Assembly: GCA_032158295.1 (NCBI GenBank) | Contig: CM063249.1 | Location: forward strand, 16,351,416-16,415,415 | DNA length: 64,000 bases | DNA from: Pycnopodia helianthoides | Taxonomy: Eukaryota > Echinodermata > Asteroidea > Forcipulatida > Asteriidae | Reading direction: 5' to 3' | Part shown: positions 23,859-35,079 of the stretch, one piece after another | Layout of the letters: the number at the start of each line of letters is the position of its first letter | Position numbering within the stretch: the first letter of the stretch is position 1 | Position numbers and translations under genes: made by a program | Notes under the pieces: model-generated | Database searches by the model: none | What the model was told of the DNA's origin: nothing | The model's input: the letters and a program-made list of their open reading frames with translations, nothing else

Positions 23859-25165
23859 ACATCACATGTGATCTCCTCTTGACCAATCAGAATGGATAAA
23901 CTGTCCCGGGTATTCATGAAATAATTTATGAATAAATTATAAACCATCAAAACAATCCTCTAACATGAACATTAATTTTACTCTACACAGTTTGTCCCAC
24001 ACACACACTAGAGTAGCAGCCAGTAGCACTACAGTAGCACTGCCGCACTACATCTTTGTCAATGACATGTGCAACTGTAAGAAGATGATTAGAGCTACAG
24101 CATGACATTGACAGTTTGACAGTACGCGTGGGCCGGCTGGGTAAGTAAAGTTCCGAACATATAATAATTAATAACTTTATGAATATGATTAGCCCCATGA
24201 ATAGGGCCAGTCCACTCGATAATATCCTAAATATTAGCCTAACTCTCGAAAATCATTTGATTTTCACCAAAAACTTGTGTTGTTTTTAAAACAAGTTTTA
24301 GCAGTCCGGCTATCTACAAGTACATGGGCATTCAATCGGTAAGTTTCACGATCTAGATCTTTGCAGATTAAAAAACATCATAGGGCGAAAGAATAGGTTT
24401 GCAGTGGTGCTAGGGCCTGGGCCCTATTTTAGCGGTGCTAGTGAATATGATATGATGATGATGATCATGGCTTGATTATCATGGAATTTGAAATGGCCCC
24501 AGCCTGCCAGCATACTACTAATTTCTATAGTTTAGAATAGTTGTACATCTATACTTACCCCTCTGACTCTGAGGTCTATATGTCATGACAGGGAAGCTCC
24601 TTGTCTATTGTTGTCCACACTTGTTGTCATTCCAAAACTCAAGATGAATTTTGTAATTGAATTTGCGCGGCGCACACTCTCCATACAAATTTATCGCAGT
24701 CAACTTGTTTGTCTTCGCTCTCAAATGGTCCTTGTTATTCGCTTGAACCCTGTTCGTACATTGTTTAGGAGACTCTCGGGTCGATTTAATCTATGGGAAC
24801 AAGGTTGAGAATGATGACAGTTCCCTGACTTTCCCATTATAAAGCTGGCGTTAACTCAACGAGTAATTATTAATTGTGCGGTAGATTTTAAAACGGTGTA
24901 CCGACTAATAAAGGTCAGCCTATATCGCAACCCGTAGGGTATAATTTATACAACGTCATGAAGAAGTAGGCGTGGCTAATATTTCATCTTGCAGTTTATT
25001 GAACGTGCCATCGGGTGCTTTTTATTGAATATTCATCAGAAAAAATATTTTTTCATGCAAATTTTGTCCTGCAGCTTACGTTTTAAGAACCACACTATGA
25101 TGCAAGATCAATCAACACTGTCATTTATATGACAACGTATTTTGCTCTTCTTTCAAAATTCACAC

Positions 25166-25282
25166 ATGATTGGTAGCCGTGCACAAAATCTCTTCTTCTC
25201 AAGGTATTTCTTGAAATCTGTAATAACAAAGTCATCCACACAGTCACAGAGTGGACTTCCGAAGACAACATATTCAACAAAT
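25166..25282 (+). CDS. BLMH: possible in-frame N-terminal extension of BLMH
   Basis: An ATG at 25166 is in frame with the family-length start at 25283, with an in-frame TGA at 25130 closing the frame upstream. The 39 codons between encode a segment with no Asp or Glu, several Arg/Lys and many Ser/Thr (it starts M-I-G-S-R-A-Q-N-L-F-F-S-R-Y-F-L-K). That composition and its potential amphipathic helix are typical of mitochondrial presequences. Whether translation starts here, at 25283 or at both cannot be told from the DNA. Confidence 0.4.
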
Positions 25283-28200
25283 ATGGCAGGTAGGTTTTTA
25301 ATTTTATTTTATTATAAATTAATTAATAATAATAATAATAATAAATGCATTTCTGGTTTAAACTTTTTAAATCAACGTTAACCAGTTAACTAACCGAAGT
25401 AAATTTAGTTATACATCTTTTCTCACTGTAGCTGCTACACTACACTCTTCCTCTTTCTTTCCTACCTCCATGGTTTAATTTCAATATAGCCCACCTTGTT
25501 GGGCTGTGTTAGTATATGGCATATTATATGGCTCTCTTTTAAGTTTTAACAAGGTGGGCTAAATTTACAAACACTTCACGTCTCATCCTTAAGTTTTTCA
25601 ATTAAACAACCTGTAAAAATTTTGTATTATATTAATATGATTATAATGATTCAATATTTAGTTCCGGCTAACGTTAAGTTTATAAGCCGGCAAATCTAAG
25701 TTATAGCGCCCTCTTTGCCGCATACATGAGTAGCCGACATTATGTAGCATATGATATTTCCTCCTGCTTATCAACCGACATGCTCTGCTTGAATCCCCAC
25801 CAATCCATTATTGTTTCGTCCTTCAGATGGGACATGAAGCCATCCCGTGTGTTAATTTGTATTAAAAACTATCATTTATTTTTGTCAATGCACATAAAAG
25901 ACCCAAAACACTTATATCGTTATAAAGAGAAGGGGGTTTGCCCTGGTGTGTCTGGCATCCAACGCGCTTATGCCTCATCTGGATGGGGCTGAACAAGCTC
26001 TGATGAGAATCATCATCATAATATAAATAGAAATTCTGCACAATAACTACACAAACTCTATTCCCTCTCTCTCGTCTGTTTATAGAATTGACAACTGCCA
26101 AACTGGAGGCATTCAAGGCGGAGTTCAACTCTGACCCCAAGAACAAGTTGGCTCAGAATGTTGCGTATAAGTTTGACCCACTTGAGGTGTGCGTGGACTC
26201 GTCCATTGTGCAGGAGGCGCAGCACGCTTTCAAATACAAGGTATGCAAATCATTAACCAGTTGACCTAATTTCAATCAGCGTAGTCTGGTTCCTCTTTGA
26301 TAGGATACGAATCAGCGCTCATTAAATTTGGACACCCTGTTTTAACTGTCATTAATATCCATATAAATGTATTGTAAGAGAACAATTTGGACACCCAGTT
26401 TTTTATATTTCCGACAACTTTTGACACCCTTTTACCAAATCCTGGCTAAAACCTTGTTTTACACTTACAGGGGTCGATTTCACAAAACTCTTCCTAACTT
26501 GGGACTAGTCCTAGGCAATGCTAAGAGATAGGACTAGTCCTTAGAACTGGTCCTAACTTAGGACTAGTTCTATCTCTTAGCATTGCCTAGGACTAGTCCT
26601 AAGTTAGGAAGAGTTTTGTGAAATTGACCCAGGCTTCGCTTCTTCCATCATGCAGGTTTTGAACATGGGTATGGCAATTGGTCTTTGCTGCCTTCAAAAG
26701 CAGGAATGGTTAGGATGGAAGGTTGTTTTTTTTCTGCCGGTTACCAATTTTAAACAATCTAATGTATCTTTTTCCACCAATTTTTTTAGATTGCCGATTG
26801 CAAGCCGATGACCAATCAGAAGAACAGCGGCCGCTGTTGGATCTTCGCATGCCTCAATGTCATGAGGGTTCCACTCATGAAGAAACTCAGCATCGAAGAC
26901 TTTGAATTCAGTCAATCTTTCCTCTTCTTTTGGGATAAGGTAATGTCATCACGGATTCTGCCACTACGAGTATACTCGTAGAGAATGAAAGGGCTTTGTA
27001 TTGTTATTTAAATACACTGGCATCACTGAGCACGCAACACATACACTTCCTGGCAGTGGTGAGGACATAGTACCTATTTGGTATGGGCGCATACGCATCG
27101 CACTTACGCGCGCATGCGCACCGCACTTGGCAAATATGAACGCCCTACGAATATAATGACTGGCAGTCAACGTGTTAATGTCGGTTGTTAGAGGTTTTTA
27201 AAGACTTTGGGCGACCTCTTTGAGTATTCTGAAAAGACACCTTTAATAAAAACCAATGTCGGCTCTTTTTCTCTTTTTGAGGTTCTCTGATCCCATCACC
27301 CTTTCCCATTCTTCCCTTCAGATCGAGAGGATGAACTACTTTCTCCACACCTTCGTTGAGGTGTTTCCGTCGTGGGGAGCCTGTGGAGGGCAGGCTGGTC
27401 AGTTTTCTGCTGTCCGATCCGACGTGCGACGGCGGCCAGTGGGACATGTTGACCAACCTCATCGAGAAGTACGGCGTCATTCCCAAGAAGTGCTTTGCCG
27501 AGTCGCACACGTCCAGCGCATCACGGCGGATGAATCTCACTCTGAAAAGCAAGGTGTCCACCTACGAGTTCCTACTCTAAGAACCTTTTCTTTTCAAACT
27601 CCAACTCCCTCGTGTGCTCAGGGCCCACTTTCATAGAGCTGCCCAAGCACAAAAAGTAGCTAAGCACAACAAAATTTGACTTACCAGAATAAGGTTACCG
27701 TCCAAACTACCATGTCACATCTACAATTTGTGACAGGTATCCTGCCGATTTCTGCTTTGCAGAAAATTGTTAAGCAATATTATCTGCTTAAGAGCTCCAT
27801 TAAATTGGGCCCTGATGAGGAAGATCCATCCAGAAACTGTACCCAAACCCTCCATAATCAGATCCTGTAGGTTTTTTCTAACTTACTCCTGTGGGACCAG
27901 GCATAATTATTGGCTTGTCGTGGCACCGTATTCAAGCTCTGTGTTTCTGATCAGCAGTGTGTGGGTTTGAGTCCTGTCGTGGCACATGTGTCCTTGAGCA
28001 AGACACTTTACCATAATCGCTTTGTCCTTCGGATGGGACATTAAGCCGTAGGTCCCGTGTACTAGGATTGGTAGTGCATGTCAAAGAACCCAGGGGTCGA
28101 TTTCACAAAACTCTTTCTAACTTAGGACTAGTCCTAGGCAATGCTAAGAGATAGGACTAGTCCTAAGTTAGGACCAGTACTTAGGACTAGTCCTATCTCT

Positions 28201-31200
28201 TAGCATTGCCTAGGACTAGTCCTAAGTTAGGAAGAGTTTTGTGAAATCGACCCCAGAACACTTATCGTGGAAGAGTAGGGGTTAACCCCCTGTGTTTCTT
28301 GTTCGCATAGCTTGTTCACATAGTTCACAGGCTTGTGAGCTACAGTGATTAAGTTCACTTATGAGGCATCTTTGGTTTCATTACTAGTAATATATAATAC
28401 TTATATTTAACTTCAAGCGTTTGGGTGTTTACATACCGTATACAGGGAGGTCGGCAAGGGACATTACCAGGCTAGAAATGCCTGTTGGGGTACATTACCA
28501 GGCTAGAAATGCCAGTTGGGGTTGGGGGGGGGTGGGCATTGCAATTAAGTAGGTGTTTACCTTGGGTCAGTTCTCTACTTGTTTTTCTCTGTACCAACTT
28601 ACGAAGTACAGCAATAACGTACATCCAGCTTTTTGAATGGCTAGATTGATAAACGGCTCTTGATCTTGCGAATATGATTCCTCATTCCAAAAAGTTCTGT
28701 AGACATCTTCTTTTTTTTCTTTTTTCTTTAATTCTCAAATTTTTTAATTACCAGTACAACTTCTTCATTTCCCTTCAGGTGAGAGGATATGCAAAGCAGC
28801 TTCAAGAGATGGTCCAAAACAAAGCTTCAGACGAAGAAATCAACCGAGAAATCAACAAAATGGTGGGGGAGGTAGGTAAAATTTCCCGTTTCTTGAGAAC
28901 TAACACATGTTGTTAAAAAAAAATTTTTTAAATCCCTAGATGAAGGGTAACTTTGGCTGCGTTTTAAATAAGCCATTTTAATAATGTCTGGTACAATGAC
29001 TTAATTAGTCACAAGTTCATGCTTAAATGTGAATTCCTCCGACTATATATCGACAGTTGCTATGTCACATGGTTCAGGGCAAGCTTTTGCATAGTGACGT
29101 AATGGATGGTGAACACCATTACATAGTTCTGAATATTGTATGCCACAATATAATTCTGAACATTATTGCTGTACTTCGAATATTGTATGGCACAATATTG
29201 TATGGCACAATAGTACCAGGGGTTGCTATACAAAAGCTCGCCCCTTAACCATATGAGGGCTACATCAAGCCAGTCGAAACGTTTGAGACAAACCAAACGG
29301 CTCTTCGCAGAGCCAACACTCCTTCCCAAAAGAGATTTTTATTTTGATTTTTTTCCACTTGGTTGTTACCCGCAAGAACGACAAGGAAATAAACTTTTGT
29401 TTTCACGTTTTGGGTAATGATTTATTTTTATATTTTTTATAGGTGTACCGCATATGTTCTATATGTTTGGGCACGCCTCCGTCCACAATAACGTGGGAGT
29501 ATCACGACAAGAATAAAGCCTACCACAAGGTTGGGCCGATCTCTCCCAAGGCATTCTACGAAGAGTACGTCAAGCCGGTCTATAACGTACAAGATAAGGT
29601 AGGGGACGTGACCCCCTTGCTCCTCAAGGGCGGCACATAATTTCAACTTTAAACCAGGGCAATAACACGGCCCAATTTTATAGAGCTGCATAAGCGGAAA
29701 ATGTCTTAACAAATGTCTGCTAAGCAGAACGGAGCTTGATACCAGTCACAAATTGTACATGCGACATGGTAGTTTGGCTGGTAACCAATATTCTGGTAAG
29801 CATAATTTTGTTGTACTTGGAACCTAACAAAAAAAAAAGCGACCAAGTCGCTCAACATTTCCGCTCTTTTTTCAGATATGCATAGTGAACGATCCTCGGC
29901 CCGGCAATGGCTACTGGAAGGCGTTTACCGTGGAGTATCTCGGTAACATGGTGGAAGGACGCAAGACGGTGTATAACAACCAGCCGATTGAGCTGCTCAA
30001 GAAAGTCTCACTAGAAATGATCAAATCTGGGGAGGTATTTCAACCCTTTATTAGTGATCGTTCGCTTCTGTATAATCGTCACCATACACCCAGACATTGA
30101 TAATCTTGTTGAGTTTTTGATGATTTCAGGGGAAAAAAAGTCGGGAAAATTATTGAAGGAACAAAAAATACATGGTTTTGATTTAGAGTTGTAGATTCTA
30201 TGTTAACATGGGAAGCTTTGGACAATGTCAATTCGATCTGATCGATCGATCTTCAGGCGGTTCGAGGACTAAAGGGATAACACCCATATATTGTTCCACC
30301 ATCATCAGTGCTCCTTATATCAAAGTCTTTTCTTGAGGATTTGCTTCCATTTAAAAAAAAAAAAACCTACAAGAACGGATGTGTATTTCTGTCAGTGTTT
30401 AGCTTGTAACACACTGGCCCAACTTTTGACTGTTTTTTTTTTTTCTCCCGTTAGTAAAATATGAACGAAAACAACTGCATAAATTAACAATTTCCAAATG
30501 TTTTTTTTTATTAATTACAGTCGGTATGGTTCGGCTGCGATGTCGGCAAACACTTTACGGGTAAAACTGGTCTTCTTGATCTCAAGCGTAAGTAAAAAAA
30601 TCAATTCATTCATTTGTTATTATTCTGAATAAAATCGTTGCAGTACCCGTCGCGAAGGATTCAAACTACCTCTAGCCATCGGGCTATATAGCTCGGTGGT
30701 CTAGTGGTTAGACATCTGCTCTAGAGCAATTCAAAGGTCGTGGGTTCGAATCCCACCCGAGTGATTTGCCTGTGGATTACAAGCCGGAACGGTTCCGAGT
30801 ATACAGTGCTTTATACACATCGGTGTAAGGGTAAAACCAAATTAAATAGTAATTGTTCTTATCATTTACGTGACCATGACAAATATTACAACGAATCGAG
30901 TAAACAAACATTATAGAAAAACAAAGTGAAAAAGTACGAGTAAATTTTGATATGTGATGAAAGAATGTATTGAATAATTTTTGTATTTTACCAAAAACAT
31001 TGTATTTGAGCTGTTTCATCATGTCTAATGGCAAACCTTGGAAGATCCGTTTGCAAAATCACCAATGAAACAGAAATGATAAAAAGTTCTTCAGTGTCTA
31101 CATTACAATGCCTTTAGGTTATAACGTGCATAAATATTCCCTTTTTTGCCAATCTGCTATTACAACATGTACAAGTTTCCATTCACAAACTTGATGATTG

Positions 31201-33246
31201 TGAAGTCATTAGGAAACCGTGTCAATCTTAACTCGACTTAAAAAACACTGTCTGCTTATCGCTCAAATCCCATTTGTTCACACTCTAATCCAAATTTCAA
31301 AATTTGTAAATTTAAATTCTTCAGTTTTTTTGTTTTTACTTTAGTCCTTTTTTGTGTTTATTTTTGGTTTTGCATATATTGTTGAGCACCATGAGAGTCA
31401 CTGTGTGACGTAATTGTGGGACTATTCTTCTTACTATTGTTGTTTTTGACAGAGTGAACTATGACCTTGTGTTTGGGGTGTCACTACCTGGGCTTGATAA
31501 AGCCAACAGGCTCATCTTTGGGGAATCTCTGATGACCCACGCTATGGTGCTCACCGGAGTCTCTGCAGAGGTAGAAAGTTCTATTTAAACGATGTCATTA
31601 TTGTACGGTTCGGACGGTTAACCGGTTCACAAATTAATTTTTTTAAATCCATTTCAAAATTGCCTTTAAAGGGGCACTGTCTTCTGTCAGTGGTCTTGCG
31701 GTTAAGGCATCTGCTCCTGGACTTCAGAAGGTCTGGGGTTTGAATCCCGCCCAAAGTTCCTCTGGATTTTTTCTCCACACAGGATGAGGAAGCACTATGT
31801 ATATAATGGTACTCACTAGACACAGTTGAAAATTTCACGCTGAGAAATATTTCCATCTGCAGTACCATCAATTTCAAGAAAAATTTGTATGTAATCTCTT
31901 ATTTTCTTGATTTTAAAAAATATTTTTTTGGGGGTGATGTTTTTAAGTAATTTTTGAATGCCGTTTTACTCAAAATTCCAAGCTTCCGTTCTATAATGAG
32001 TTTTTTCGCTGGAAAGTTTTTAGGGTGTGTTTCTTGGAAACTATAGGTCCCAATTTGTAAACCTGGTTGAAGAGACACAATATATGGTGAAGTGTCTTGC
32101 GAGGACATAAAGGCTCACGGCTCAAACCTACATTCTGGTTGCTTTGGCACAACAAACTGAGTCGCATTCTTGGACTTCTTTGGCAGGACACTCCATGCCA
32201 ATAGTACTTATATTTGTTTGATTACGGTCTTATTACAACATTTGTTTTGTTATTTATTTTTAGGAGAAAACTGAAGGCAACTCAGAAACTAGCCAAACAA
32301 CCAAATGGAGGGTAGAAAACTCATGGGGTGAAGAGAGAGGGGACAAAGGTCAGTAAAAAAGGTCAACGGCTGACCCCAGTCAACTTGGTATTCACTTTTC
32401 AATAACCGATTTAATTTTGTTCCAAAGGAACATGCCCACCACCCTGGGGAAGGGTGACGACAATAGTTAAAAACAATGACGGAAGAGTTAGCGAAAAGCA
32501 TTCATTTTAAACTCACTATTTGTAGCATCGATTTCCTCTAAAGGGAAGGTACACGATTGGTAATCACTCTAAATATTTATGGCAATAAAAACTTACCTGG
32601 TTAGAAGTACAACAACTTTCAATATAAATTATGCAAAACCACAGTGGATGAATTAAATGGACAGACAGTAGGAGGGTTGACTGTGTACTGAGTAGATGCA
32701 TTCACCACATAATATCACATTGCAGGCTGGCATAGTTTGTCTATCATATAAAACCACAATGGATGAGATTAAGTAGACAGACAGTAGGAGGGTTGACTGT
32801 GTACTGAGCAGATGCATTCACCACGTGATATCACATTACAGGCTGGCATAGTTTATCTATCATATAAAACCACAATGGATGAGTTTAAGTGGACAGACAG
32901 TAGGAGGGTTGACAGTGTACTGAGCAGATGCATCACCATGTGATATCACATTGCAGGCTGACATAGTTTGTTCATCGTTCAAAACCACAGTGGATGAGAC
33001 TGAACGGTCAGACAGCAGACACTTTAATGCAGTGTCAATTTTTTTATAAGACTTTTCTTGTTGTTCAATTACTTTGTCTTTTGTTCCTATACTTCAGGTT
33101 ATCTTCTAATGACAGACGACTGGTTCTCAGAGTTTGTCTACGAGGTCGTCGTCGACAAGAAGTTTTTATCTCAGGAAGTAATGGACGTGTTACAGCAGGA
33201 ACCTGTGGTTCTTCCAGCATGGGACCCCATGGGTTCTCTAGCCTAG
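25283..33246 (+). CDS. BLMH: Bleomycin hydrolase, papain-fold aminopeptidase (C1B)
   Basis: Eleven coding exons: 25283-25289, 26086-26240, 26790-26939, 27322-27553, 28779-28871, 29443-29598, 29876-30034, 30521-30587, 31455-31570, 32264-32348, 33098-33246. All introns are GT-AG with matching phases. Total is 455 codons plus stop if one surplus T in exon 4 is ignored, the usual length. The catalytic triad is present: Cys about 70 in QKNSGRCWIF, His about 368 in GESLMTHAM, Asn about 397 in WRVENSWG. The C-terminus ends PAWDPMGSLA; the family's terminal residue region acts as the auto-processing arm in the active site. The enzyme is a cytosolic homohexamer that trims peptides from the N-terminus and hydrolyses homocysteine thiolactone. 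Divergent from moonraker, convergent with VPS33A. Confidence 0.95.
25320..25345 (+). repeat. AAT microsatellite
   Basis: Short (AAT)n run in BLMH intron 1. Confidence 0.8.
25490..25562. repeat. short inverted repeat AGCCCACCTTGTT
   Basis: AGCCCACCTTGTTGGGCT is mirrored by AACAAGGTGGGCT about 50 bases on, giving a small hairpin in BLMH intron 1. Confidence 0.5.
25790..25995 (+). mobile_element. 3' part of a SINE A copy
   Basis: TTTCGTCCTTCAGATGGGAC, AAAGACCCAAAACACTTATA and AGAGAAGGGGGTTTGCCCTG match the body of the copy at 2461. The tRNA-like head is missing. Confidence 0.5.
26470..26630. mobile_element. hairpin element, family F1, copy 2
   Basis: Same sequence as 7066-7227, including GGGGTCGATTTCACAAAACT at the left and its complement at the right. 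In BLMH intron 2. Confidence 0.8.
26790..26939 (+). CDS. BLMH: BLMH exon 3, holds the catalytic cysteine
   Basis: Acceptor TTTTTTTAG|A and donor GATAAG|GTAATG. Fifty codons in phase 0. The segment NQKNSGRCWIFACLNVMR is the papain-fold active-site helix: Gln (oxyanion hole) and Cys are both present. The exon ends FSQSFLFFWDK, also typical of the family. Confidence 0.95.
27322..27553 (+). CDS. BLMH: BLMH exon 4, with one extra base
   Basis: From the acceptor the frame reads IERMNYFLHTFVEV. From 27364 the homologous sequence continues one base out of frame as FRRGEPVEGRLVSFLL, then DPTCDGGQWDML and EKYGVIPKKCF. Counting TTT at 27364-27366 as TT restores a continuous 77-codon exon in phase 0. 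The raw exon is 232 bases, one more than a multiple of three. No intron can fit in the junction. Either the assembly has a homopolymer error or this allele is broken. Confidence 0.85.
27620..27812. mobile_element. foldback element, family F2
   Basis: GGGCCCACTTTCATAGAGCT at the left and an inverse AGCTCCATTAAATTGGGCCC at the right, with GCTTAC-type inner segments as at 56180. BLMH intron 4. Confidence 0.65.
27905..28400 (+). mobile_element. SINE A split by an F1 hairpin
   Basis: Degenerate tRNA-Leu-like head (TTCAAGCTCTGTGTTTCTGA, box B GGGTTTGAGTCC) with body to 28092 (GGTCCCGTGTACTAGGATTG). The body resumes at 28255 (AGAACACTTATCGTGG) after the F1 hairpin. A nested insertion in BLMH intron 4. 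Confidence 0.65.
28093..28254. mobile_element. hairpin element, family F1, copy 3
   Basis: Near-perfect inverted repeat identical in layout to 7066-7227, sitting inside the SINE A copy. The insertion therefore postdates the SINE. Confidence 0.8.
29669..29830. mobile_element. foldback element, family F2, partial
   Basis: GGCCCAATTTTATAGAGCTG at the left, then TCTGCTAAGCAGAACGGAGC and TGGTAACCAATATTCTGGTA. The right arm is eroded. Just upstream of BLMH exon 7. Confidence 0.5.
30687..30765 (+). other. tRNA-like sequence (SINE head or tRNA pseudogene)
   Basis: GTGGTCTAGTGGTTAGACAT matches a tRNA D-arm/box A and GTGGGTTCGAATCCCAC is a perfect T-arm. The anticodon region (CTGCTCTAGAGCAATTC) does not form a proper five-pair arm, so I read it as a tRNA-derived relic. 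BLMH intron 8. Confidence 0.45.
31680..31755 (+). other. tRNA-like sequence related to the one at 30687
   Basis: CAGTGGTCTTGCGGTTAAGG and GGGGTTTGAATCCCGCCC mirror the box A and box B of the copy 1 kb upstream. BLMH intron 9. Confidence 0.4.
32534..33020 (+). repeat. TTAA-MITE fragment followed by a 115-bp tandem array
   Basis: AAAGGGAAGGTACACGATTG at 32540 is the start of the element also seen at 46196. It then runs into four copies (from about 32635) of a unit of about 115 bases containing ACCACAATGGATGAG, ACAGACAGTAGGAGGGTTGA and ATATCACATTGCAGGCTG. The array ends 80 bases before the last BLMH exon. Confidence 0.75.
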
Positions 33247-33699
33247 TGGCATGCTGCCTTTCAACAGGGTGGTGTGTGCCTGGTGGCCATTTTAACCCCA
33301 CTTCCCTCGAGTGATTCGTTCTAGGGTCCTTGCTCACTCTAACAAAAATCCAGCGCGAGATAAAACTGTTGGACTCTGATTGTTGTATGCTGCACGTAAA
33401 GCACGATTGACTTACTTGTGCAACATTCCAATAGAATGAAACAAAACTTGCCGTTGGATTTTGAAGGGTTTGGAGTGGTCGGGGTTCCAAACCAGAAACT
33501 TGTACGGGATTGGGTAATTGCTTCTGGTTTGAGCACCAAAACACATGCCCCTCTGGCTACAAGCAATCTGAGACAGATTCTTGTATCCACAGGGGTCCTT
33601 ATTGCCCCTTTTGTGGCCATCTTTGTCTGGTTCCCTATGTATGTATTTGTAGTTTTTCATATATTAAAAGGGGCCTGACTGTTTTCTTCTTCTTCCAGC

Positions 33700-33820
33700 C
33701 TCTAAGGCTGTGTCCGAATTGGCGGCTACAGCATCATCATGCGTTGAAATATAGTACGCTCTTAGCAACACCCTTATCAACAGTCGTAGCCGTAGCTGTG
33801 GCTGTCAATTCGTATACGGT
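33700..33820. repeat. foldback with GAATTGGCGGCTAC arms
   Basis: TGTCCGAATTGGCGGCTACA on the left is loosely inverted as GTAGCTGTGGCTGTCAATTC on the right. A relative with AGTGGCTGCAACAGCCGTAG lies at about 62930. It would be within the BLMH 3' UTR. Confidence 0.4.
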
Positions 33821-33848
33821 CTCAGATTGGTCTATTGTACCTGTATTG

Positions 33849-33854
33849 AATAAA
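33849..33854 (+). terminator. candidate polyadenylation signal for BLMH
   Basis: AATAAA about 600 bases after the stop codon at 33246, the first canonical hexamer I found downstream on this strand. The actual cleavage site is not shown by the sequence. Confidence 0.4.
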
Positions 33855-34794
33855 AACAAGACGGCTGTACAGGGTTTAATGTTCATCGACAAGTTACAAA
33901 TTTCCGCAAACGAGACAAGAGTGGGTTTTAGGCCGCCTTGTGATCAATATGCAAATGACGTTTCCAGTGTATTCAGATTTTGTTTTGTTTTGACTTTTAC
34001 TGAAAGAATGCAACTCGGGCTTTCATCATCGCATTACTGACAGTCTTATTGACGGGTGGCTGGCAGAAGGGCGTTTAGCTCTGCGACGTTTTTGTCAGGC
34101 ACGCTAAGTACAACATTTTGTCCCAGCAGCAGCGGGGGCTGTAAGCAATCGAATTGCATCTTTGAACCAAAAAATAGGGCAAAACTGTGATGCGTTTGTT
34201 GCCGGAATTACTCCGGAATTAGGCCCATACAGAATGTATCTTTGTAAAAAAATAGTTAAAGGCCTGACGTTTTGACCATATCAGTGTCTTTATCGAAGGC
34301 TAAATGACAATGCAACGCACATAAACAAGTAAACTGGTGTAACAGAAGCAGTCAAGTGGAAAAGAAACGAAAATAGAGAGAGGCAGAAAGCACACAGAAA
34401 AAGCAAGGGATGACCAATGAAGGAGGAGACAAAGTGGGGGGTCGAGGGAAGGGGGCTGGATTAACTGCAAGAAGTTGGAAACTCAAGAGACAAAAAATTG
34501 ATGATGGGAAGAGGGAGAAAAAATAATTAATTAATGAATGAGACTGACTTTAAAAAAAAAAAAAGGGAAATCTGAGGCAAAAGGAGAAGGCAAAGAAAAA
34601 AGTTTGTTAATCATTTCCTTCTTTGATGTACAGACCATTTTGGAATTTAGCTTCCCGTACAGTGACTTATAGAAAAATGATCTAATTTTCACCCTTGGGT
34701 TTTTTCTTGAAACACAATTTTGCACATAAATCAGTTAAGACCTTTATGATGGCATCACTTTCATTATGCTCTTTTTTGTCTGGCACATTTTCTC

Positions 34795-35010
34795 TACGCC
34801 CTTCTGGCCAGGCACACTATTTGTTATGCCCTTCTGCCTGCCACACTATTAGTTATGCCCTTCTGCCTGCCACACTATTTGTTATGCCCTTCTGCCTGCC
34901 ACACTATTTGTTATGCCCTTCTGCCTGCCACACTATTTGTTATGCCCTTCTGCTTGCCACACTATTTGTTATGCCCTTCTGCCTGCCACACTTTCGCCAT
35001 TAAGCCCTTA
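34795..35010 (+). repeat. 29-bp minisatellite
   Basis: About seven copies of TTATGCCCTTCTGCCTGCCA + CACTATTTG at a 29-base spacing. Intergenic, between the BLMH and VPS33A 3' ends. Confidence 0.85.
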
Positions 35011-35079
35011 TGCCCTTTAGACTTTCACCACAACCCTTTTTCGCCGGGTGGTCCAGGCACACTTTTGTTACAACTTGTT

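Larger units (their letters stand above)
21531..25165. other. intergenic region between divergent moonraker and BLMH
   Basis: This 3.6 kb separates the two divergent start codons and must hold both promoters unless non-coding first exons lie elsewhere. It contains foldback repeats at 22208-22311 and about 22503-22650, and the Mutator-like element at 22966-23858. No TATA box or CpG-rich block stands out next to either ATG. No further gene is visible. Confidence 0.5.

Noticed and set aside
22208..24000. A CRISPR-like or phage-like inverted array between the divergent genes
   Set aside because: The repeats are paired terminal inverted repeats of eukaryotic DNA elements with target duplications, not spaced direct repeats.
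27322..27553. BLMH as a pseudogene because of the exon 4 frame break
   Set aside because: All eleven exons, splice sites and the catalytic triad are intact apart from a single base in a T run, which fits a sequence error better than decay.
30687..30765. Possible genuine tRNA gene with a perfect T-arm
   Set aside because: The anticodon arm does not pair properly and a related degenerate copy lies 1 kb downstream; kept only as a tRNA-like relic.
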